Origin: Pelodera strongyloides
Lineage: Eukaryota > Nematoda > Chromadorea > Rhabditida > Rhabditidae
Length of the DNA: 64,000 nucleotides
Reading direction: 5' to 3'
Assembly: GCA_036852015.1 (NCBI GenBank)
Contig: JAANDG010000530.1
Coordinates: forward strand, 39,072 to 103,071
Under the pieces are notes generated by a model. It searched no databases. It saw nothing but the letters and a program-made list of their open reading frames with translations, and was not told the DNA's origin. Position numbers and translations under genes: made by a program. Positions within the stretch are counted from its first letter, which is position 1. Each line of letters begins with the position of its first letter. Below, piece by piece: positions 38,501-49,085 of the stretch.

Positions 38501-40591
38501 CACACCATGCAAAGATGTATGTAAACGACGCATACTTAAGTAGGACATATTCCAGGAATTATTAAAATTGTCAATATTCATAAATAGTCCTACATACCTT
38601 CAGAATCGGCACACTTTCTCCGGTGAGCATGCTTTCGTTGACGATCACATTACCATTCATCAGAACACAGTCACAGTGGAGGGTCATTGGAGTCGGCGGG
38701 ATAATCAGAATATCACCCGGTACCAACTGAAAGGCATACCATGACAAAGTCAGACTGGTTCTCCAAAGCTAACATGCGTCACGTTATAAGTGATCAACGA
38801 AGTATATTGAATAAATGTACACCGGCATCTGATTTGTACCTGGTCACTGGGGATTTTGGTGCTCGTTCCGTTCCGCATCACCGACATCTCCACATGAGTG
38901 TCAACCATGCTGCGCAGGTTCTTCTCTTGGGATCGAATCTAAAAGAAGGTTACATAATGAGGCAGAAAACGAAAAACCGCGTCTTTTTTGCAAAACTACA
39001 GTGCAATAATACATGTGCATGCACAACATTCGCAATATTTTTACTAAATTGTGGATAGTCTTAACCTGATAAACATTGCTGATTACGCTCGAAGATGACA
39101 TCAGTATAATACATGATGCGAAGAACCAATAGTCATCATTGAGCCACACAACCACCCTAAAACAAACACAGTTAGCGTCTTCAAAGAATAAAACAATAAA
39201 AGCAGGCACAATAAATACCATAAACGTTAGCACACTACTGGAAGTAGAAACGTTTCGTTCTAATTTTCTCATAATCGGGTGACCAAAAAATAAATAAAAA
39301 TAAACGTACGAGAAGACTTGGAACATGTAGAATGGGGAGAAAACTGTCCGGAAGAGAAGGTAGAAGATAGGCTTTGGGGCGATTTCAATCACGTTGCGAC
39401 CGTAGGCTTGCAGACGAATTGCAACTTCCGAGAGATTCAGGCCAGATGAGGTCACACGATTATTGAGACCCGAGATGCTCATCTAAACGGATGGTCAATA
39501 GAATACAATTAATGTAGTACTCTATTCCACGACGCATTAGAACAATTACTGTAGTGAAGCCACCACACAAGAATAAGAAATTTTCGGCTTGTGAATGTTT
39601 TTTTCCAATTAAGTTTTTTGCAGACATTACGCATTAAAAAAAAAGAATTATATGAATAAACAAATCCACTGCGTACGTCGAAGTCCAGATCAACTGCAGC
39701 CATGAATCTCTTCTCCGTATCAATCCAGAAATAGTCCACCTTGCGGAAACTGAATTTCCGTACGAAGTTCACCTAAACATGGTTCACGATCATTATATAG
39801 GGCTGAGAGGAAAAATGGGTGAACCTTCACTTGAAACTTGTTTTTACCTTTTTCTGTCTTTACATTAACATTTACGGATCGTTTGAGAGTTCCTGTTTCA
39901 AATAAATGAAATGGAAAAGCTCCCGTGTTAAGAAAACGCTCACCATTCTCATTGAGCCGTCACCGGCTGGCAGCGAAAGGGGTTGGTCACGGGTTGAGTG
40001 GAATGTATGCACCACTCTGATCTCGCTCGTACCGTGATCGTCACTATAATTACTTTACTACTCCTCTTGCTACTCGGTACATGGTGCTCAACATCTCAAT
40101 GATGATCGAACTATAACCTTAATATTTATAACACACAATGTCCGAATTAAAACAGTCCTGCAGCTATATCTGAAAGCAGGGTAAAAAAAGAACAACTTGA
40201 TCATACTCACACAACATAGACATGCGATGCCTTTTCAAGCGGAGAACGAGCGCCCAGAATCTTAATGTGGATTCTCTTCACCCAGTTGAGAAGCAAAAGT
40301 CCAATTCCCAGAGTGCAAACACACATTCCATAGAAGAGAAACTGCAAGCCGAAAAGTTAGAGAAAATGGATCATATATCCCTCTATGTAAAAATTCATTT
40401 GATATTACTTGTTCGGTGGATTGCGAGTGAATGCACATTACGTTGATTTACTAAGTTTCACTTCTCACCTTGTGGAATGAGGTTGATCTGTATCCATAGA
40501 TCTTGTACTGATCTTCGCCGGCCGCAATAAAGCCCTCGTGGCCCGAGGGCCGATGCATTCCAGGAGGACGGCCAACGCTGACGCCCTTCAT
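29561..40591 (-). CDS. P5B-type P-type ATPase (ATP13A2/A3, catp-5/6/7 family)
   Basis: Twenty-eight minus-strand exons give about 1,139 residues: 40591-40469, 40341-40211, 40043-39944, 39772-39677, 39482-39310, 39156-39066, 38938-38840, 38726-38598, 38428-38288, 37365-37273, 37136-36983, 36886-36783, 36566-36489, 36319-36201, 36057-35962, 33305-33195, 33086-32919, 32799-32630, 32451-32289, 32043-31883, 31704-31581, 31428-31363, 31238-31080, 30789-30628, 30452-30360, 30156-30025, 29891-29823, 29673-29561. Diagnostic blocks in order: TGES (~308), the P5 signature PPALP (~440), [12 protein letters not shown] with the phosphorylated Asp (~482), KGSPE (~647), MVTGDN (~736), GDGANDC (~866) and a multi-span C-terminus. 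Known P5B pumps move polyamines out of endolysosomes; the substrate here is inferred. ATG 40591 follows an acceptor and may be trans-spliced or internal. The last few residues are missing. One base is out of phase between 32630 and 32451. Confidence 0.93.
33490..34660 (+). mobile_element. 5'-truncated CR1-like LINE in an ATPase intron
   Basis: A plus-strand frame (about 33537-34196) begins inside the reverse transcriptase at the LIYINELP block. It continues through the catalytic FADDLKIY motif and thumb-like [27 protein letters not shown] and a short basic end. This is the C-terminal half of a CR1/Jockey-group non-LTR reverse transcriptase. After the TAA at 34194-34196 family-like sequence resumes in another frame to about 34400, so the coding region is decayed. 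The 3' end carries AATAAA and an ATT-rich tail near 34640. It lies antisense in the 2.7-kb intron between ATPase exons 36057-35962 and 33305-33195. The upstream boundary is approximate. Confidence 0.8.
34670..35640. mobile_element. Inverted pair of double-headed tRNA-derived SINEs
   Basis: Two copies face head to head. The left copy runs on the minus strand from about 35075 to a T-rich (A-tail) end near 34675; the right copy runs on the plus strand from about 35250 to an A-rich end near 35640. Each has a first tRNA-like module (GGTGTAGTGGATATGG as A box, TTTCGATCCC as B box in the left copy) and a second one (GGTGGTCTAGTGGTTAGA as A box). A shared body follows (GATGGGGGAAGTCTTAATCG in the right copy), then a purine-rich tail. 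The arms differ at roughly one base in five to ten by eye, so the pair is not recent. Neither module is an intact tRNA gene. Confidence 0.7.
37274..38287 (-). other. Large ATPase intron, nothing recognised
   Basis: This covers the 922-bp intron 37366-38287, plus the adjacent coding exon 37365-37274. No repeat, RNA gene or alternative exon was seen in the intron. Confidence 0.35.
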
Positions 40592-42464
40592 TCCTGTAAC
40601 TAATAGATACTGAAATAAAACATAATACCCGGAATAGTGATTGGATTCCATCTATTGAGGAATCACATACGAAGCTTTCCTCTATGTGAGGACAACAGAC
40701 TGATCAAAATCTTTATTTTCATTAAGAAAGTAAACAAACTTTGTATAGCAGTTCCGCGGCTACGTCACGCCAACGCTCTTCAGTTCTAGGGTATTTCAAA
40801 AGGTGTGTAGAGATGGAAGTCAACTCGCATACGAAGTGCCGGACCTTCGGAAGAGATCTAGAAGCTCCCGGGAAATACCCAGGACACTTACCACCTGCAG
40901 TGATTACATTCATACATAAATAGTCTATGGAACCGCGAGTTGTCGCGAACGAACAAACAAACAAATAAACAGGAAATAAAAAGTAGAATGTTAGAGACAG
41001 CAACGTGAAGAGAGCAATTAAACATCAGATCCGAACATTGTCAGTTTATTGAACAATCATAGTCGTTTGCAGCGCCATTTGATCTATTTGACTTTTCTCA
41101 CTATCTGAGAGCGGTAAACTTTTGAGTAGTAAATGAAAGCATTAAACAGCTTGGGCAAATATCGGGGTTGCGTCTTGGAGGCACTTCCTATTTTACAGTT
41201 CACAATAGAGAGGTTTCTGTTAATATATCTAAAGTAATAAATATATAATGATAATCATGAAGGAGATGTGCCTATGCGGTGCTACTAACAACCATACAAA
41301 AATCTTAAAGTGGTTTTCATCTAATAAGCCGTGCTGCTTTCGCACCAACAAGGTCTGGCTCCAAATTTTTAACGACAACAAATAATACAACATCAGCTGC
41401 GCTGCTCAAGTACTTCAGCTTGGGAAGTTCTACCATAATACTAATACGCTTTGTACTGTAGAGATGCAACTGTAGCACCTGTCTGCACCACACAAAGAAG
41501 AGAAAAAAAAACAATGCATGAGGTAGAAAGATTTGCTGCATTTGACGGACATTAGGCCGAATACAAAAAAAAACTAGTTAGAGAATCGTAAGGCACTGAA
41601 GACCCGCTCCCGCGATGTTTATTTTCAATTAAACACCAAGCGCCTGCATAGTTTTGATAGATAAGAAGCAAGTTTTCCAGAACACAACTAGGGGTCTGTA
41701 ATGAGAATTGAGCTGAGTGAGATGCGGAAGGACCTCGTACATAAGAAGAGTAAAACCGGACTAAGGTAGAATATGGAGCAACGTTTGTGCCCAATTTCTG
41801 TTCCGAGCCCGTTTATAAGCGGTGGAGCTTTTTAATTTCTAAATATAAATCACGAAAAACGAGGACTGAAATCGTATGATTATAGCGTCTGGGACCCACA
41901 CACTCCTATTCGATGGGGTGACATCAGTAAATCATTGTCACGCAAGGTCCCACAGTGACTAAACGCAAAATTAACCATAATTCTCTACATATAAAGCCCA
42001 TTTTATTCCCTAAAAATACTCAAGTCACGCACGAGATATATGCCCAAAATGGGGATCAGCTCAATTTTTATTTTAAAATAACTCCAGAAACACGTATTTG
42101 ATGTGATAAATTGAAAAATGACAGTGTAAAAATCATTTCCCAGGCTCTTCGGGCTCTAATCTGCATAATTGGTTCGAGAAGAAAAAAGAAAAGAAAAGGC
42201 AAGGATGCATATGCATAAAATGCCATGAGATTTGATTGGCCAATTAAAAATGAATGGCCTTCTGTACTCTGTGGGGCCTGATTTGGTTCGTCCTTTTAAT
42301 ATGATACCACTTTATATCGCTTTACAATAATGTACTATGTAATTTATTTATTATTTATTGCTAACTGTCGGCATGATTAGTTATAGAGTTGTGGAAGCTG
42401 ACTACGGTATAAAGCGCACTACATACGCCTGCCATAGCTAAGATGCCGTATGCGTTAAATGACA
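40592..42464. other. Upstream flank of the ATPase gene, no gene recognised
   Basis: Expected to hold the promoter or upstream untranslated exons of the minus-strand P5B ATPase. No TATA box or exon could be assigned with confidence. Short frames at 40722-41003 and 41317-41541 (minus) lack family features. Confidence 0.4.
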
Positions 42465-42950
42465 AGGTTGGACAGAGAACCGGCCAGGGGGTGCACGGCT
42501 TCGTCAGCTCCTTGATTCCGCAGTCGTGTCCGGTTGATCACCGTCGCCGCCGAAGCCAAGCTTACAACTGATGGAGGAGTCAGTCCTTTGAGGAGGCGTG
42601 CCCAGGGGGAGGAGCCGAACCGACGAAGCGCATCCCCCAGCGAGTGCTGAGTGGTGCTCAGCGCTTATGCCTATGACATGTGTTACGGTACGCTTTTCTT
42701 TCTCGAGAACTACTGTAGGTGCACTGCTACAGAGGATGATAATTGCCGACGTTTTCTTCAAGGGGAAGACAATACGTATGGTAAGGAGCAGTACTGATGG
42801 GCAAGCCGAGACTACATCAGAGATCCCCTCAAGTTGGGGAAGACACTCATGTGGAGACAACGACTACAAAAATGCGCTCTTCAATGCGTTCATCGTTAGT
42901 GGCGACAAGGGGTGCATGGGAACTGTAGAGAATCTAGCAACAAAGTAGGT
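42465..42950. repeat. GC-rich segment of unknown nature
   Basis: This block is markedly GC-richer than its flanks and carries opposing open frames (42504-42860 minus, 42598-42948 plus), both rich in Ser, Arg and Ala without motif or splice sites. It directly abuts the degenerate repeat field, so a repeat origin is more likely than a gene. Not identified. Confidence 0.35.
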
Positions 42951-42959
42951 TATTAATTC

Positions 42960-44220
42960 CGGAACAATTACCTGGGAAACTGTTTCTCCGTATGTGAGAC
43001 TGTAGCTGAGGGGATGTGGTTCTTACTATCTTATCCACAAAAACCAATAAAGATTGGAATAAGATGTGTAAGGGGAGAACCCAAGAAACGCAGCGAAAGC
43101 TAAGGCTGCAGTTTACTGAAGTCTATTTAAGAAGCCCACAACACAATAGCACATCGAGAGTGAAGTTCGGTTATTTGTTTCATAAGTTTATAGAGAGACT
43201 GTTCTAGGAGGGAAATGTGATCTGATTCTCCCTGTTAACAAAAAAAAACTACTGAAAAACTGAAAATGATGAGCTGGGGAAAGAAATACTACAGTACCCA
43301 GTGTTTACCATCTAGTTCTTGTAGAAAACTACAGTAAGCTAACCAGTGCCGCAGCCAAACAACATCTTGACGACTGTTTACTCGTTACGGCATGCTTGGA
43401 CGTGGGAAAATGTGAATACCGTTTCTTTATGTGGAGACTGTTTTTCTGCGAACGACTTTCCTGTAAAAAAACTACTAATAATGGGAAGAAAATTTTTTTT
43501 GTTTAGGGGAAAACGAAGGTGTCGCGGTGAAATCAAAGGCTACAGTCCTACAGTACACCGTAAACGATCAACAAATACCGTAGTCAGACTTGATGTAAAC
43601 ATGTTATTTGCTTCATACGACATACGCTGAGACAAAAGTGCGTGGGAACGCGAATACCGTTTCTGTATGTAGAGAGACTGTTATCGGTGGCAGCTGCTTC
43701 ACCCCACGAACGTAAAAAAACTAATAATGAAGAAAACTTAATGTAAAGATGGGTTATTTGTTTCATAACATATTCCGAGACAAGGACTGAATGAGGAAAC
43801 TGATTATAGCGTTTCTTCACCGAAGGAGAATGTTCAATGAGGGCAGCGTGAAAGGAAGCAGAAGTCCTGATATCAAGCCTACTTAGAGAAACAACAGTAA
43901 ATAGTTTTAGACACAGAGATGCAGCACCTCCCACATTCACAACGAGCCGTTGGAAAGAAGACTCGAGTACACAATATAGAAATACCGTGGCCGAACCGCA
44001 ATATAAATATATATTGTTCATCGCATACGATATGCGGAAACACCGTCTGCGTGAGGAAGTTTTTCTTCGTGCGTGAGACTGTACAGGGGTAGCAGAATAA
44101 ACTGCGTTTCCAGCTATGTAAAAAACTAGTGAAAATTAGAATAAGAAAAGGTGAACCGGATTGTCGCTGTGAACTCAAGAGTACAGTATACCGAAGGCTA
44201 GTTAGAAAGACCATAACTAT
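42960..44220. repeat. Degenerate tandem repeat field, ~240-bp spacing
   Basis: The string GAGACTGT recurs in the same orientation at 42996, 43195, 43434, 43674 and 44075, with spacings 199, 239, 240 and 401. Around it diverged copies of the same context recur: GAATACCGTTTCT (43414 and 43652), TTATTTGTTTCATA-like sequence before it, and a GTAAAAAAACTA..TAATG block followed by a GAA-rich stretch after it. Mutation and indels have obscured the array. No coding function is suggested; frames across it are chance. Confidence 0.7.
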
Positions 44221-46786
44221 ATCATAATATGATAAGATTCTAATTGGTACTCTGCACCACTGCACCAATTAGAGCAGTTCATTCAGATTTGTCAGCTACT
44301 GTCTGAGCCTGAGCAAGTGAGTGTGAACGTGAACTGATTCAGGAGTAAAATAATTGCGAACGAGTATAATTGTGAAAAAAAACATTGCACTGTAACTCTC
44401 GGGCTACTGTAGCCACAAAATACTAGGCTAATAGATCAGGACTGGCCACACATTCCGTAATCAAAGATGGCCTATATCTCTGGAGGGCACTTCTTTCTTC
44501 TTTGGTAGACAAGAGCGGAATGCAGGGGCCCCCTTCGGGGTCCTGAAGAACAGTCCTAGCTTTAAACTTTGACATTTTTTCGCGATCAACGACTGTGCAA
44601 GAAGATGAGCGCAACGGATCTTTTCATATGGTACCTACTCTTGGTGGTGGTGTGGCCGCATTATATAACACTCAAAAAACCGGGCGAGTTATTACAAAAT
44701 ATTGTCAAACTTGCATTTCTCAGCCTTAAATACCGCTTTCTGTACTAGAATAGTGTTTATTAATATTCCGACCAGAGGCTTACAAATCCCACTGACAATA
44801 AGTTTTCAGTCGCTAATGACTCATTATATGTATGCTTCAAGCTTCATGAATTTTTGCAATTTATGCACCGCAGTTTTCCCTGACATAATTTCGGAATTTT
44901 ATATTTTTCTCGCAGAAAAATTAGCGTAGCTTGTTACGCGGGGATGAAATAATAAAAGTAAAAAAAAATTAAACCTACTGTTACACAAAGCGGAAGCTTA
45001 TGAGGCGTTACGCAACCTTAGTGTACGTAAGAGGCTACATTTTGTGGAGGAATTTCTGAACAGGAGCCTCCCGCACTAAATGAAATAAAACATTCTTATC
45101 GCTATTGTTTGTGAACCCAAGTTGTTTGTGATAATGCAGGAAACAAGGCAGACAGCTGGTTCAGACTCGTAAAACGCTGATAGAAAATAAATCTTTTTAA
45201 CAATGCAAGCGATAAGATGTATGGACATACAACGAAGTAACTCACTAGTGGATAATTTGTCGATCACGCAAAAAATACGAATAACGGCTGAGCTTTCATA
45301 CTTTTCCTTTCGAGCTGTGCATTTTGACAAGCTTCAAAAATGCCCGAAAAATTTGTGAGCGAAATGTATAACCCCAGAAAAACAGATGTGTAAGATGTGT
45401 GCATAATAAATATATCAATCTGTTTCTCTTGAGTCAAGGTTGCTTTTCCTCCAGCTTTGCGCTGGAGAATTCGTTGAATTATTCTATAATTAACACAAAC
45501 TGAATAAGAAGATTATTAACAGTGATATTAAGAAAGGACGATGATAACACATCTAGTTGGACAAATCAAAACCAAAATCCATGATCTAGGTTGCTTTGCC
45601 AGCTCTACCAGCTAAATAAATAAACGGGAACATTTTGGATAATAAGCAAGAAGAGGAGAAAAACTCTTTCCCGGAAAAGTTGACTAAAATCTTACTTTTA
45701 TAATTTGACTTTCTTTAATTACAGCGCAAAATATATTGACAACCTTACTTTGTAAAAGTATTTAGAGTATATAGAACTTATATTACTTCACTATCATCAT
45801 CGCTGTCACTTATAAGCAGCTTACTGCAGAAATCCTATTTCACCAATCGTTCGACCGTTCACAGTTTCTTCATAATAATTTAATAAATTACTTGCTAAAC
45901 GAGTATACGGCATGATCTCATGAACACGTTCCAGACAGAAAACAAACAAGAATAATCTATTCAACATGCCTTTGTTTATGTTTCGTGAAGTCAATGTGGC
46001 TGCTGCCATTGAGGGACTAAATACAATCATATCAGACAATAGACTCCATTCCAAGTAAAACGAGTTGAAAAAGGGCTATAATCAGAGATCTGGTGATAGC
46101 CTCATCAGCTGACCAAAGCACAAACCATAAGGATCAAACTAAGCGCACTGATAGAAGGTTTCACGTACCGTAATGAATACTCAGCTCGGGACGAAGTTAA
46201 AAACTCAATGATCAACTTCCAAACAGTCAATGGCCTATCCTGGTGCGTAATACAAAATAAGTTTAGTGAATCATGGTGATGACTAGTTGGTGCTCGTCTA
46301 TGTGAAAGCCACCATTGCAAATCATCATATGTACAAATAAACAAAACTACGAAGTTACTCCGAGAGTATATGGCTTTTCGGGAAAGGCAGGATAATAAGT
46401 TGTGTTTAAGAACCGTGAAACCACGATTTCAATAGAAACAGTTCATAGAGGAAAGAAAATTGTGCAATGTTGTCCACACGTTGCGCAACTGGCTCACTTG
46501 CGTGGAAAACACTCAAACAAAATTTTCTTCATTATGAAAAATGGCCAACTCATGTTTCAGTGGCTGGTAAATATAAATGTGAGGATGAGCAAAAAAGCTA
46601 AAAAAAAATCTGGATGGATGAAGACATCACTTTGATCAATAATCAACATTAAACAACTATCGATGTAATGAAAACTGTGATAAATACCTATTCGGAAGAA
46701 AACGTGCGGCTACGAATATTCTTTTACGCTTTTGGTGGATTTGCAATTAGTTTATCCTCATCCAGCGTCTCTAATTATCAGCAGCT

Positions 46787-46790
<4 letters not shown>
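44221..46790. other. Intergenic, only weak exon candidates
   Basis: Minus-strand frames at 44423-44614, 45821-46054 and 46105-46344 have somewhat protein-like composition. A possible acceptor/donor pair brackets the last (CACCAG ... GTACGTG, about 46244-46173). None has a recognisable domain and I could not chain them into a gene, so they are not called. Confidence 0.4.
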
Positions 46791-46876
<86 letters not shown>

Positions 46877-46929
46877 ATATATATATCATATATATATCTC
46901 TCTCTCTCTATACTATCTCTCTCTCTCTT
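46791..46929. repeat. (TA)n with adjoining (TC)n microsatellite
   Basis: About 80 bp of alternating TA, interrupted by single C bases near 46875-46890, is followed by TC repeats to about 46929. A short (AAT)n run lies at 47022-47040. Frames reading as poly-YI are artefacts. Confidence 0.95.
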
Positions 46930-49085
46930 ACTTATCTCTGCCTTCCTTAGGAATACGAAGGATGCTTGAGATACAGATTTAAATATTGAATTTAATTACA
47001 GAGCAATACAAAAGGCACAGTAATAATAATAATAATAATATATTACGTACACCTAAAGTTCACAGACGATAATTTAGATCATTAATTTATTCTGAAGTGG
47101 TATTTACCAGTCGTCTGGAAATCAACACAATATCAATAATGTGAATAAAGGATGACAAGACGTGGATTACACTTTTTTTGAAATTTCTTTATTTTGCACT
47201 TCGCTCTCTCGTCTGGCTCTCTGTACTCTACGCAAATATTTTCTTTTCCTTTTGTGTCAAAGAGCCACAGATGGCCTTGGTTACGTGCGAAAAAAACTCG
47301 TCATGAACGTTGCTTTACGAATTAATTACAAGAAACAAAATGAATTTTAGGGTGGTATATTAGTCATTGTGCTTTTGTGATTGAGTATATCTCATCAAGA
47401 ACAAAAGGGCAATCCTCATTCTAAAAAAGAGGCAAATCCAGAAAATTGCAGACTCAAACAGAAATTAGGAAGTCCATTGGAACCTTGATGCTAAAATAAG
47501 TGATACGGAAGCAAAGGGGAACAGTGTATACTGGACTAGAGAGAAAGTCGACACAACTCGAATAATCGAGACAATAAAAATTGTAACTAAATCAAGCTAG
47601 GGTCAGCATAATTTTTTAGGTAATACATAGAGACGAAGAGTAGTTAAAACAGAGAAAAACAATGAATTCTTTCCGGAACGTTCGTGATTACTGTTTTAAT
47701 CATTGACCAACTTCAATGATTGTTATTAGGTGTTTCTGCTTAAAATGCTAGCATTTAAAACAAGGCAAAAATAAGGTAATCGATTAAGGTGCCTTTTAAG
47801 TTAATTTCGAAATTTTTAAATGACAAAATAACGAAATAGACGTAATTGGGATATCTTGGAAGGGTGCAGAATCAATTTCCAAGAGACTTGGCCGCCAGCC
47901 AAGCACAATGGCCCACTCGGCTACGGTAGTAAGAGCGCGCAAAACGGAGCGACCCCCGACCACCCCGTCCAGTTCTAAACATTTTAGCTGTGAAAGCGTT
48001 ATAACAGCAAAACTGTTTTCTTTCATGATTGACCAAACACTGAACAGAGTGTCTGTAAAACAGGTGGCTCCCCTTGAGAAATAAAGTATATAAATAAAAC
48101 CAATAAGACATTACAAAATTTTTATTGGTGTTACATTAAGAAAAGTGCCTTTCAACAAGCAGTAATGTGAAGCACTGCTATCTTTTCAGACTGTCAGTAC
48201 TTCGAAAATCGGTGCTTTACTTAACGTTGCCGTTTTCTAAAACACTATTATTATTTTCTGCTTTCAGCGAAGTGTAATGTTTGCTAATTCGCAGGATATA
48301 TTTTTTTCTAATTTTCTCGTTCTTTTACCATGGCTTCCGACGCAATATTTATCATAGACTCGTGCAATACAGTCTAGATGGTTGGGCCTAAACTTAAAAA
48401 GTTTGGGCAAAAGTAGGTGTTGTTGCAGGAATACTACGGTGTTGACTGCTTCCCATTAACCAAAAAAGGTTATCCCCGACGAGACATTGCACTTCAACGG
48501 TATGAAACAGTGTGTCTTTCAGAATAAAAAATGTTATGGAACGCGGCTTTCGCACAGCTTCGCAACACATGCTTTCATTAAAATTCAACACGTGGAATTC
48601 TTCATGGATTTGCTCTTTGAGAGCGTCTGCTCGTTTGGAGAAAAAGAATTACCCATTAAAAGCGACAACACTGCTTTCCAACTCATACCTACACATATTT
48701 TTACTATATACTTTGCGAGGTATTCCATGTTTGTGAAAGTCAAAAGCAAAACAAAATAACGAACACCTTGAGATGAAGTTTTATTTCGTGTACAGTTTAC
48801 AAGAAAACTATTTTAAATTGCAAAAATATGAATATAATCTTCCATTGAAAGGTGACATCACATAGTTGACATCTACCACTGTAAATAAACCAGTACGATA
48901 TCCCCCAAGGATCGACTGCTTCTCTCATCAAGTTTCTGACCCGACAATGAGCCAAAACTTGTCATTTGCCTACAGTTATTTTAACTTTACCATTATTTGA
49001 ACCGAGATTTTTTCCGATTTTTTTCCCCATTTTTGACATAGACATTATGGATATGCAATTCTTTTGCAAACTACAGGACAACATT
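46930..49085. other. Intergenic, one possible tRNA-derived repeat
   Basis: No gene was recognised. On the minus strand at roughly 47950-47870 a GC-rich patch contains TAGCCGAGTGG, resembling the A box of tRNA-Leu/Ser, and a weak B-box-like string downstream. It may be an old SINE head. The rest is AT-rich and uninformative. Confidence 0.4.

Noticed and set aside
42504..42948. Opposing frames of ~117 codons in the GC-rich block
   Set aside because: Both strands are open because of base composition; no domain, splice sites or conservation signal visible.
42960..44220. CRISPR-like or regular short-repeat array
   Set aside because: Units are long, highly diverged and without unique equal-length spacers; eukaryotic context.
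46668..46982. Plus frames through the second TA/TC microsatellite
   Set aside because: Simple-sequence translation only.
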